Source of the DNA: Gemmatimonadota bacterium
GTDB lineage: Bacteria; Gemmatimonadota; Gemmatimonadetes; Longimicrobiales; Gaopeijiaceae
Direction of reading: 5' to 3'
NCBI GenBank assembly: GCA_018678395.1
Contig: JAHHMJ010000531.1
Span: 1 to 5,779, forward strand
Length of the DNA stretch: 5,779 nucleotides
This document shows, piece by piece, positions 1-5,744 of this stretch. The notes below the pieces were generated by a model. That model was not told where the DNA came from. It saw nothing but the letters and a program-made list of their open reading frames with translations, and did not search any database. Numbering within the stretch: position 1 is the stretch's first letter; each line of letters starts with the position of its first letter. A program made the translations under genes and the position numbers.

Positions 1-1
1 G

Positions 2-22
2 GTCGAGGGAACCCGGGACTGA
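2..22 (+). CDS. Possible 3' end of an upstream gene
   Basis: One frame reads VEGTRD and then TGA at 20-22, two bases before the ATG at 25. Genes in this window are packed this tightly throughout, so the tail of a preceding operon gene is plausible. Six codons are far too few to identify a family, and a stop by chance is equally possible. The same bases carry the purine-rich GAGGGA (5-10), a rather distant ribosome-binding candidate for the gene at 25. Confidence 0.3.
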   Translation, partial: VEGTRD

Positions 23-24
23 CG

Positions 25-939
25 ATGGAGCCCGTGCGTGATTTCGTCGGCTACGCGGATCGGCCGCCCGACATCCGGTGGCCGAACGGCGCGCGTCTGG
101 CCGTGAACTTCGTGCTCAACGTCGAAGAGGGCTCGGAGTATTCGATCCAGGACGGCGACGGGCGCACCGACGCCGCCCTCTCCGAGGTGGCCACGCCGCG
201 GGTGCCCCGAGGCGATCGCGATCTCGGCGCCGAGAGCATGTTCGAGTACGGGAGCCGGGTCGGGTTCTGGCGCATCCACCGGCTCTTCCGGGACTACGAT
301 CTGCCGCTGACCGTCTTCGCCACGGCGGTGGCGCTCGAGCGGAATCCGGCCCTGGCGCGCGCCGTTGCCGGGACGGACTGGGACGTGGTCGCGCACGGGC
401 GCCGGTGGATCGAGCACTACCTGCTCGACGAAGAGACCGAGCGGGCGGAGATCGAGGCCGCCTTCGAGTCGATCCGGAGCCTCGTGGGCCGGGCGCCCGA
501 AGGGTGGTACTGTCGCTACGCACCGTCCGTGCACACCCGCCGACTTCTCGTCGAGCACGGCGGCTTCACGTACGACAGCGACGCCTACAACGACGAGTTG
601 CCGTACTGGGTCGACGTGGCCGGTCGGGCTCATCTCGTCGTCCCGTACTCGCTGGTCACGAACGACGCGAAGCTCGTGGGCGGTCCGCTCGTCACGGGCC
701 GTCAGTTCGGCGAGTACCTGATCGACGCCTTCGAGGAGTTGGTCGCCGAGGCCGACGTGCATGCGCGCATGATGTCGGTCGGGATGCATGCGAGGATCCT
801 CGGGCAGCCCGCGCGCATCCGCGGCCTGCGCACGTTCCTCGATCACATCCGCGACCGGGCCGACGTCTGGATCTGCCGGCGCGGGGATCTCGCCGCCCAC
901 TGGCGGGAGGTAGTGCCACCTCCGGGAGGTGCGGCGTGA
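25..939 (+). CDS. Polysaccharide deacetylase-fold hydrolase, PuuE (allantoinase)-like
   Basis: A 304-residue cytoplasmic protein of the NodB/polysaccharide-deacetylase superfamily, in the branch containing Pseudomonas PuuE, which opens the hydantoin ring of allantoin to allantoate and is known as metal-independent. Visible family marks in order: RDFVGY near the N terminus (5-10), LNVEEGSE (31-38), EYGSRVGFWRIHRLF (74-88), AHGRRW (123-128, the strand that carries metal ligands in true deacetylases), GWYCRY (160-165), YDSDAYNDELPYW (183-195), SVGMHARILGQPAR (251-264) and a CRR segment (284-286). The length is normal for the family and no signal peptide is visible. The loop after GWY reads CRYAPSVHT, whereas PuuE as I recall it has a TGRxSxNT-type loop, so an amide or cyclic-amide substrate other than allantoin is possible. 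The ATG at 25 is preferred because RDFVGY lies a few residues from the start, as in relatives; GTG at 34 is a weaker alternative. The protein ends in PPPGGAA, whose codons form the inverted repeat described separately. Family call firm; substrate unknown. Confidence 0.9.
   Translation: MEPVRDFVGYADRPPDIRWPNGARLAVNFVLNVEEGSEYSIQDGDGRTDAALSEVATPRVPRGDRDLGAESMFEYGSRVGFWRIHRLFRDYDLPLTVFATAVALERNPALARAVAGTDWDVVAHGRRWIEHYLLDEETERAEIEAAFESIRSLVGRAPEGWYCRYAPSVHTRRLLVEHGGFTYDSDAYNDELPYWVDVAGRAHLVVPYSLVTNDAKLVGGPLVTGRQFGEYLIDAFEELVAEADVHARMMSVGMHARILGQPARIRGLRTFLDHIRDRADVWICRRGDLAAHWREVVPPPGGAA
917..931 (+). promoter_or_regulatory. Inverted repeat pairing a Shine-Dalgarno with its complement
   Basis: CACCTCC (917-923) and GGAGGTG (925-931) are perfect reverse complements around one base. 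As RNA this can fold into at least a 5-bp stem (917-921 with 927-931) and a 5-base loop. The right arm overlaps GGGAGGT (924-930), the strongest ribosome-binding sequence in the window, placed 5 bases before the GTG at 936. The left arm matches the anti-Shine-Dalgarno tail of 16S rRNA. A ribosome finishing the deacetylase gene would have to open the stem, which would couple downstream translation to it. The arms also encode Pro-Pro-Pro-Gly-Gly, so coincidence of codon use is a real alternative. The repeat is seen directly; the function is inferred. Confidence 0.5.
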
Positions 940-968
940 GCGGCTCGATCGTCGCGGCGTACTCGTGA
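936..968 (+). CDS. Putative 10-codon linker ORF (MSGSIVAAYS)
   Basis: GTG at 936 overlaps the deacetylase stop (GTGA, 936-939) and has the only well-placed strong Shine-Dalgarno at this junction (GGGAGGT, 5-base gap). The frame runs ten codons to TGA at 966-968, which overlaps the GTG at 965 that best starts the AllA-like gene (GTGA, 965-968). This would let ribosomes pass by termination and reinitiation across two one-step overlaps. Alternatives are a meaningless chance frame, or a single-base sequencing error that hides an AllA-like N terminus starting at 936. The peptide resembles nothing I recognise. Expression is unproven. Confidence 0.3.
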   Translation: MSGSIVAAYS

Positions 969-1495
969 CGTCGGGGCACTTCGCGGTCACCGCGCGGCTC
1001 CCGGACCCCACGGCCTTCGCGCCTTTCGGCGCGTTTCTCGAACCGCCGGGCGACGTGGGCGCACGGGCTCTGTTCAGCTCGTGGATGGAGCCGGTTCCGG
1101 GGCGGTCGCCCCGCTACCACCTGAACCGGGTAGCCCCCTCCGCGCTTCCGGCGACCCTGGACCGGGTGGAGCGCCACCCGCACGCGGCGCAGCTGTTCCT
1201 CCCCATCGGCGTGTCGCGGTATCTGGTCACCGTGATGCCGTCCGACGTCGCGGGACGGCCCGACGCTTCGCGGGCGCAGGCGTACGTGGTGCCCGGGACC
1301 GTGGGCGTGGCCTACCACCCCGGTACGTGGCACGCGGGCATCGCGGTGTTGGACCGTGAGGCCAGCTTCGCCGTCCTGATGTGGCGGGGGGGTGACGACG
1401 ACGACGAGTTCGCTTCGATCCCGGCGCTGGAGATCGCGGTGGAGCCGGGGTCCGGAGCGCGCGCACTCGACCACGGCGGCGACCGAGATGGCTGA
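965..1495 (+). CDS. Ureidoglycolate lyase (AllA, PF04115) family protein
   Basis: A 176-residue cytoplasmic protein with the cupin-like AllA fold. True AllA splits ureidoglycolate to glyoxylate and urea, the last step of allantoin use. Family marks: PTAFAPFGAFLEPPG near the N terminus (15-29, matching the usual AFAPYG motif), ERHPHAAQLFLP (69-80), YLVTVMPSD (86-94), QAYVVPG (105-111), YHPGTWHAGI (117-126, matching the YHRGVWHHPL-type active-site segment) and a C-terminal strand after an acidic run of four Asp (144-147). The length is typical. GTG at 965 is chosen because it places AFAPFG about 15 residues from the start, as in relatives. A longer form from GTG 929 is unlikely because its start sits inside the Shine-Dalgarno. 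The gene follows the PuuE-like gene directly, which supports a joint role on a ureido or amide compound, but the intermediate step of the allantoin route is not in the window. The family is clear; the exact reaction is not. Confidence 0.85.
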   Translation: MTSGHFAVTARLPDPTAFAPFGAFLEPPGDVGARALFSSWMEPVPGRSPRYHLNRVAPSALPATLDRVERHPHAAQLFLPIGVSRYLVTVMPSDVAGRPDASRAQAYVVPGTVGVAYHPGTWHAGIAVLDREASFAVLMWRGGDDDDEFASIPALEIAVEPGSGARALDHGGDRDG

Positions 1496-2156
1496 GCCGC
1501 CCCTGGGTCCGATCGAGCAGACACCCCTGCGCCGTCAGGTGGCCGAGCGGCTCCGCACGGCCATCGTGACGGGTAGGCTCCGCCCGGGCTCGCCCCTGAC
1601 CGAGACGGCGCTGGCCGAGCAGTTGCAGGTGAGCCGGGCGCCGATCCGGGAAGCGATCCAGGACCTCGAGAACGACGGGCTGGTCGAGACCCTGCCGTAC
1701 CGCGGGAAGCGGGTGAAGCCCCTGACCGTGCGCGAGGTCACCGAGATTCGTGAGATGCGGCAGCGCTTCGAGGTGATGGCCGTGCAGCGCATCGGTTCGC
1801 GCGGCGCCGCCGTCGACGAGCTGTGGGGCCCGTGTCGGGCGATGGCGGCGGCGGCCGAACGTGGCGATCGAGACGCCCTCATCGCCGCGGACGAGGCCTT
1901 CCATCGGACCCTGATCCAGCTCTCGGACCACCGTCTGTTGGCCCAACTGTGGGGCGGGCTCTACCTGCGCATCCACCAGATCATGGCCCTGCGCAACGAC
2001 CGGGACGTGGATCTGGCGGACATTGCCGCAGCGCACCCGCCGATCGTGAAGGCACTCGAGGCGGGCGATGTCGAGTGCGCCGTACGCCTGGTCTCGCGGC
2101 ACTTCGACGCGCTCGCGGACTTCGATCCCGCGAGCATCGCCGACGGGGCCGAATGA
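1488..2156 (+). CDS. GntR-family transcriptional regulator, FadR/FCD subfamily
   Basis: A 222-residue DNA-binding regulator. The N-terminal winged helix-turn-helix (about 12-75) shows LRRQVAERLRTAIVTGRLRPG, then LTETALAEQLQVSRAPIREAI (recognition helix near SRAPIREA, 49-56) and the wing ending GLVETLPYRGKRV. The C-terminal all-helical FCD domain (about 83-210) keeps the usual metal/carboxylate-binding set: D135 and H139 (in DEAFHRTL), H183 (AAHPPI) and H205 (SRHF). FCD regulators usually bind an organic acid from the pathway they control and repress it until the ligand appears. ATG 1488 is the only sensible start; it overlaps the preceding gene by 8 bases and has a weak ribosome-binding site, suggesting coupled translation. 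The position in mid-operon on the same strand implies the regulator is co-transcribed with its likely targets. No clear operator is visible nearby, so the controlled promoter is probably upstream of base 1. Confidence 0.93.
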   Translation: MAEPPLGPIEQTPLRRQVAERLRTAIVTGRLRPGSPLTETALAEQLQVSRAPIREAIQDLENDGLVETLPYRGKRVKPLTVREVTEIREMRQRFEVMAVQRIGSRGAAVDELWGPCRAMAAAAERGDRDALIAADEAFHRTLIQLSDHRLLAQLWGGLYLRIHQIMALRNDRDVDLADIAAAHPPIVKALEAGDVECAVRLVSRHFDALADFDPASIADGAE

Positions 2157-3112
2157 AGGGACGCCGCGTTCTGATCACGGGGGCAGGTGGCTTCGTGGGA
2201 AGCGCCCTGAGCGAGGGGTTCACCTCCCTGGGTTGGGACGTCGTGGCGATCGACCGGTCGTTCGACGCCGATCCGAGCAGCGGTGGCACCCGGACCCGAA
2301 GAGTCGTCGCCGACCTGGCCGACGGGGTGCCGGACGGGCTCGGTGCCGTGGACCTCGTGGTGCACGCCGCCTGGGTGACGACGGCTCCCGAAGACCTCGG
2401 CGTCACACGCGCCGAGTACTCTTCATTGAACCTGACGCCCCTCGAGGCGGTTCTGCGCTGGGTGGCCCGCGCACGGCCCGCGGCGTTCGTCTTCCTCAGC
2501 TCTTCGGGTGTGTTTGCCGCGGCGGATGCTGCAACGGGCTCCAGCGCCTCCGCCCGGCGCCCTGACGCCGCCGCCCCGGGCCTCACCGACGCGCTCGAGC
2601 CGACCTCCGATTCGCCCTATGCGGTGGCCAAGCGGGCCGGTGAAGACCTCGTGGCCACCGCCGGCACCTCGGGGCGGACGTCGATGCACGTGGTGCGCCT
2701 GGGCTATCTCTACGGTCCCGGTGAGATGGCGCGACCGACCCGTCTCGGGGTGTCGTTGGTGGCGCAGTGGATCGCGGCTGCCCGCGAGGGTCGCCCCCTG
2801 GAGGTTCGAGCCGACGACCCCCACCGGGAGTGGACCTGGGCACCCGATCTCGCGCCGGCTCTGGCTCGAATGGTCGAGGGACCCGCTACGCCGGGGCCGA
2901 TTCACTTCTGCAGTCCGCACGTGTACGGAGACCGCGAGTTGGCCCGCGCCGTCGCGGCCGCCATTCCCGGAGGCGAGGTGGTCACGGTGCCCGCCATGGG
3001 GCGCGTGAAGGCGCCGATGGTGCCGAGCGACCTGGCGGCGCTGCGCGACTTCGAGTGGACCGCCGCGGCCGAGGGACTTCGGGTGGCCGTCGGTCGCGAG
3101 GTCGTCGCGTGA
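2153..3112 (+). CDS. NAD(P)-dependent epimerase/dehydratase (extended SDR)
   Basis: A 319-residue extended short-chain dehydrogenase. The Rossmann nucleotide-binding motif TGAGGFVG is at 9-16, with an acidic residue ending the second strand (D34 in VAIDRS), which favours NAD over NADP. VVHAAW (69-74) follows the fourth strand. The catalytic set is Ser at 116-118 (FLSSSGVF), Tyr156 and Lys160 (YAVAK). RLGYLYGPG (182-190) and REWTWAPDLA (225-234) are typical substrate-domain elements. An Ala/Ser/Pro-rich stretch (122-150) between the Ser and Tyr motifs looks like a variable loop. Members of this family epimerise or dehydrate nucleotide sugars or oxidise free sugar acids and hydroxy acids; in a catabolic operon the last is likelier (inference). 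The ATG at 2153 overlaps the regulator stop (ATGA), so translation is probably coupled. The substrate cannot be read from the sequence. Confidence 0.9.
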   Translation: MKGRRVLITGAGGFVGSALSEGFTSLGWDVVAIDRSFDADPSSGGTRTRRVVADLADGVPDGLGAVDLVVHAAWVTTAPEDLGVTRAEYSSLNLTPLEAVLRWVARARPAAFVFLSSSGVFAAADAATGSSASARRPDAAAPGLTDALEPTSDSPYAVAKRAGEDLVATAGTSGRTSMHVVRLGYLYGPGEMARPTRLGVSLVAQWIAAAREGRPLEVRADDPHREWTWAPDLAPALARMVEGPATPGPIHFCSPHVYGDRELARAVAAAIPGGEVVTVPAMGRVKAPMVPSDLAALRDFEWTAAAEGLRVAVGREVVA

Positions 3113-4137
3113 AGCCGCTGCGCTTCATTCTCGTCGGTCTGGGCGCCCGGTCGCGCATCTGGAGGCGGGTGATCGCGGAGCACGCGGATTGCCGGCTCGT
3201 CGGCGTGGCCGAGCTCGATTCGGACCGGCTCGCCCGGGTGCGCGGCGAGCTCGGCGAGGCCTCCGACGGCGAGGTCGCCGCGGGGGGGACTCTCGAGCAC
3301 GTCGCCGGGCAGGTCGAGGCCGATATCGCCCTGCTGTGCACGCCCCCGGCCGGACGCGACGCGCAGATCGAGGCGGCCTGCGGCGCGGGGCTCGCGATCC
3401 TCGCCGAGAAGCCGCTGGCCGACACCCTCGAGGGCGCCGAGGCGTACGTGACCGCCGCTGAACGGGCCGGGGTTCCGCTCGCGGTGGGCCTCAACTTTCG
3501 CTATCTCGCAGTGACGCGGGCGCTGAAGGAGCTGTTCGCCGCGGATCGCCTGGGTCCACCGGAGTTCGGCCGCTTCACCTACGAGCGGTGGCGGGACGGT
3601 CGGCAGCCGCATCTGAACTCGTACCCGCTCACGATGGCGCACCCCATGCTCTGGGAGCAGTCCATTCATCACTTCGACCTCATGCGCTTCGTCTACGACG
3701 CCGAGCCGGTGCGCATCTCGGCGCGGACCTTCAACCCGTCCTGGTCGATGTACGAGGGCGACGCCAACGTCGGCGCGCTCATCACGTTCACCGGCGGGAT
3801 CGAGGTGAACTACCAGGGCACGTGGGCCGGGAACTGGCAGACGATGGGGTTCGAGTGGAGAACGGATTGCGCGCGAGGCGTGGCTCGTCAGCGCGATATG
3901 TTCGGGGCCCTGGAGTGGGCGCGGCGGGACGATCCGGAGCCGACGCCGGTCGATCTCGGGTCGCCGGAGCCGTGGCTCGATGACGCTCGCGGGCTGCTCG
4001 AGGACTTCGTGGGCCATTTCAGAGACGGTCGCCCGCTCCCCTGCTCGGGGCGCGACCACCTCGAATCGCTGCGCATGGTCGATGCCTGCATCCGGTCCTC
4101 CGCGAGTTGCGAGACCGTCGAACTGCACCCCGCATGA
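3109..4137 (+). CDS. Gfo/Idh/MocA-family NAD(P)-dependent oxidoreductase
   Basis: A 342-residue cytoplasmic dehydrogenase. The N-terminal Rossmann domain begins with FILVGLGARS (6-15), a GxGxxx-type dinucleotide loop, with an acidic residue after the second strand (E35 in VGVAELD). The family signature EKP (E100-K101-P102, in LAEKPLADT) carries the catalytic lysine. The C-terminal alpha/beta domain has GLNFRY (127-132) and EQSIHHFDLMR (183-193), with the expected His (H187) and Asp (D190) of the HxxD motif. Relatives oxidise or reduce hydroxyl groups of sugars, inositols and sugar acids. The start is GTG at 3109 in a GTGA overlap with the preceding gene's stop, with GAGG at 3098-3101 seven bases upstream. 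An operon with an extended SDR suggests the two act on successive hydroxyl/keto positions of one substrate (inference). The substrate is unknown. Confidence 0.93.
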   Translation: MKPLRFILVGLGARSRIWRRVIAEHADCRLVGVAELDSDRLARVRGELGEASDGEVAAGGTLEHVAGQVEADIALLCTPPAGRDAQIEAACGAGLAILAEKPLADTLEGAEAYVTAAERAGVPLAVGLNFRYLAVTRALKELFAADRLGPPEFGRFTYERWRDGRQPHLNSYPLTMAHPMLWEQSIHHFDLMRFVYDAEPVRISARTFNPSWSMYEGDANVGALITFTGGIEVNYQGTWAGNWQTMGFEWRTDCARGVARQRDMFGALEWARRDDPEPTPVDLGSPEPWLDDARGLLEDFVGHFRDGRPLPCSGRDHLESLRMVDACIRSSASCETVELHPA

Positions 4138-4178
4138 CTGCGACATGAACCGAGAGCCGAAACAGGGATGAGTCACCG
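4138..4178 (+). promoter_or_regulatory. 41-base gap with ribosome-binding site, no terminator seen
   Basis: This is the longest gap between genes in the window. It holds AGGG (4164-4167), 11 bases before the ATG at 4179, within the purine-rich AGGGATGAG. No stem-loop with a T run is present, so readthrough into the transporter genes is expected. A four-codon frame (ATG 4168, MSHR, stop 4180-4182) ends across the start of the next gene and is probably incidental. No -35/-10 pair stands out, though GC-rich promoters are hard to judge by eye. Confidence 0.5.
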
Positions 4179-5741
4179 ATGAACGTCTACCTTTCGCGGT
4201 CGCACGCCACCGTACTCGGCGTACTCCTCGCGTCCGTCATGATGGTCGCCTGCGCCGAACAGGCCGAGGACACCATCGTCGTCGGGCTCAGCGCCGACAT
4301 CACGACGTTCGAGCACGCGATGATCTCGAGCCGCGATAACTCGAACATCGCCGACCACATCTTCGCCTCCCTCTTCCGCCTCACCCCCGACGGCGAGCAC
4401 GTCCCCGGGCTCGCCCACACCCTCGAGATCTCCGACGACGGCCGGACCTACGTGTACGCGCTCAACGAGGGACTCACGTGTCACGACGGCGAGGCGCTCA
4501 CCGCCGAAGACGTGGCCTACACCTTCAACCGGGCGGCCGACCCCGCCAACCGGTTCACGGGCAACACACCCGGGTTCGTGTTCACCTCGATCGGATTCGA
4601 GGGCGCGGAGGTAGTCGACGACCTGAGAGTGCAGATCAACCTCGCCGAGCGGAACCCGATCGCCTTCGGACTGCTCACGGAGGTACACATCCACTGCAAG
4701 GACGCCTACGAGCGGATGAGCCTCGACGAGGCGGCGGCGAATCCGATCGGATCGGGCCCGTACCGACTCGCTTCGTGGACGCGCGGATCGGAGGTCGTCC
4801 TCGAGAAGGTCGGCGAGCCCGCGAACTTCCAGCGCATCGTCTGGCGCATCATCCCCGAGGCCTCGACCCGCACCGCCGAGTTGATCGCGGGCAACGTCGA
4901 CGTCGTCATGAACGTGCTCCCCGAGCAGATCGAAGCCATAGACGGATCGGGCCGCGCGCGGGTAAACGCGGTGTCGGGCACCCGGCGCATGTACGTCGGC
5001 TTCAACCTCTCCGACGAGATGGCCCAGCAACCGGGCGGAGACGTGATTCAGGATCCGGCGGTGCGCCGTGCGCTCCAGTACGCGGTGGATGTGCCGACGA
5101 TCTGCCGCCAACTGCTCGGGGTGGAGTGCGAGCGGGCCACGGGTCTCGTGAACCCGGCGAACGCCCACCCCGGCCTGGAGCCCTACCCGTACGATCCCGA
5201 AAGGGCCGAGCGTCTGCTCGACGAGGCGGGTTGGCCCCGCGGCGCGGACGGGACCCGGTTCACCATCCGCATGCAGGCGGGCCAGGGGCGCTACGTGAAC
5301 GACGTCAACGTCGTCCTCGCCATCGAGCAGTACCTGGAGGATGTCGGACTCGATGTCGACCTGGAGTTGATGGAGTGGGCGTCGGTCTACACGCCGCTCC
5401 TGCGCGAGCGTCGAGCGGGACCGCTGTTCTTCCTCGGGACGGGCGGAGGACTCTGGTCTCCGATCTACGAGATGGCGGACCTGGCATCGGTCGAGTCGGG
5501 CACGAACTACGTGAACTGGGACGACCCCCGCTGGTTCGATCGGTGGCCCGACATGGTGGAGGCTGCGGACCCGGCCGAGCAGCGCGCGATCATCAACGAG
5601 ATGCTCGAGCTGTTCTACGCGGACGGGCCCTGGCTGCACCTGTACTTCCAACCGGACTTCTACGGCATCTCGAATCGCGTCGAGTGGGAGCCTCGGCGGG
5701 ACGAGCACGTGGAGCTCTTCGAGGCCCGGCTGAGGCCGTAG
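4179..5741 (+). CDS. ABC transporter substrate-binding lipoprotein, family 5 (peptide/opine/nickel type)
   Basis: A 520-residue extracytoplasmic solute receptor of the SBP_bac_5 family (DppA/OppA/NikA/GsiB relatives). The N terminus is a short lipoprotein signal: one Arg, a hydrophobic core LGVLLASVMM, then M-V-A-C with Cys25 as the probable lipidated residue; Met at -3 is less usual than Leu. The mature protein shows the classic order: VVGLSADITTFEHA (34-47), LFRLTPDGEHVPGLA (65-79), LNEGLTCHDGEALTAEDVAYTF (95-116, the family signature), NPIGSGPYRLASW (188-200), MYVGFNLS (271-278), DPAVRRALQYAVD (292-304), YPYDPERAERLLDEAGWP (336-353) and the C-terminal lobe to 520. The length is normal. The first 90 or so codons use noticeably more C-ending codons than the enzymes upstream, perhaps from high expression or a separate history. 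The ligand is not deducible; relatives bind oligopeptides, opines, glutathione or sugars. A permease start follows three bases after the stop, so the full transporter probably lies downstream. Confidence 0.93.
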   Translation: MNVYLSRSHATVLGVLLASVMMVACAEQAEDTIVVGLSADITTFEHAMISSRDNSNIADHIFASLFRLTPDGEHVPGLAHTLEISDDGRTYVYALNEGLTCHDGEALTAEDVAYTFNRAADPANRFTGNTPGFVFTSIGFEGAEVVDDLRVQINLAERNPIAFGLLTEVHIHCKDAYERMSLDEAAANPIGSGPYRLASWTRGSEVVLEKVGEPANFQRIVWRIIPEASTRTAELIAGNVDVVMNVLPEQIEAIDGSGRARVNAVSGTRRMYVGFNLSDEMAQQPGGDVIQDPAVRRALQYAVDVPTICRQLLGVECERATGLVNPANAHPGLEPYPYDPERAERLLDEAGWPRGADGTRFTIRMQAGQGRYVNDVNVVLAIEQYLEDVGLDVDLELMEWASVYTPLLRERRAGPLFFLGTGGGLWSPIYEMADLASVESGTNYVNWDDPRWFDRWPDMVEAADPAEQRAIINEMLELFYADGPWLHLYFQPDFYGISNRVEWEPRRDEHVELFEARLRP

Positions 5742-5744
5742 TCC

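Noticed and set aside
929..964. Longer N terminus for the AllA-like protein from GTG 929
   Set aside because: The codon lies within the Shine-Dalgarno itself with no spacing, and the added Arg-rich residues (RRERLDRRG) are not typical of the family.
78..968. Long plus-strand frame overlapping the deacetylase gene and ending at 968
   Set aside because: Arg/Gly/Ala-rich out-of-frame translation typical of a shadow frame in GC-rich DNA. Only its last ten codons (from GTG 936) have a sensible ribosome-binding context.
1386..1405. Seven-G run followed by four GAC repeats, a possible slippage or frameshift site
   Set aside because: The AllA-like frame continues cleanly through it to a normal C terminus, and no second frame gains from slipping there. 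It simply encodes Gly-Gly and four Asp.
692..1474. 260-codon minus-strand frame across the deacetylase/AllA-like junction
   Set aside because: It overlaps two well-supported genes antisense and has no recognisable domain or ribosome-binding site.
1392..1487. Upstream extension of the GntR regulator from GTG 1392
   Set aside because: It adds a Ser/Arg/Thr-rich segment lying over conserved AllA-like coding sequence; the winged-helix domain begins normally after ATG 1488.
2873..2885. GGTCGAGGGA followed by CCCG, similar to the first bases of the window
   Set aside because: The match is short and imperfect, inside a conserved coding region and made of common GC-rich codons; most likely chance.
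2902..4176. 424-codon open frame on the minus strand, opposite the Gfo/Idh/MocA gene
   Set aside because: Low-complexity Arg/Pro/His-rich translation with no domain; explained by the codon bias of the sense gene.
4138..4178. Possible transcription terminator between the oxidoreductase and the binding-protein gene
   Set aside because: No stem-loop with a following T run could be found.
4173..5708. 511-codon open frame on the minus strand, opposite the binding-protein gene
   Set aside because: It is antisense to a clearly recognisable SBP_bac_5 protein; strong G/C third-position bias leaves few stops in the mirrored frame. Its translation is Val/Asp/Gly/Arg-rich with no family motif.
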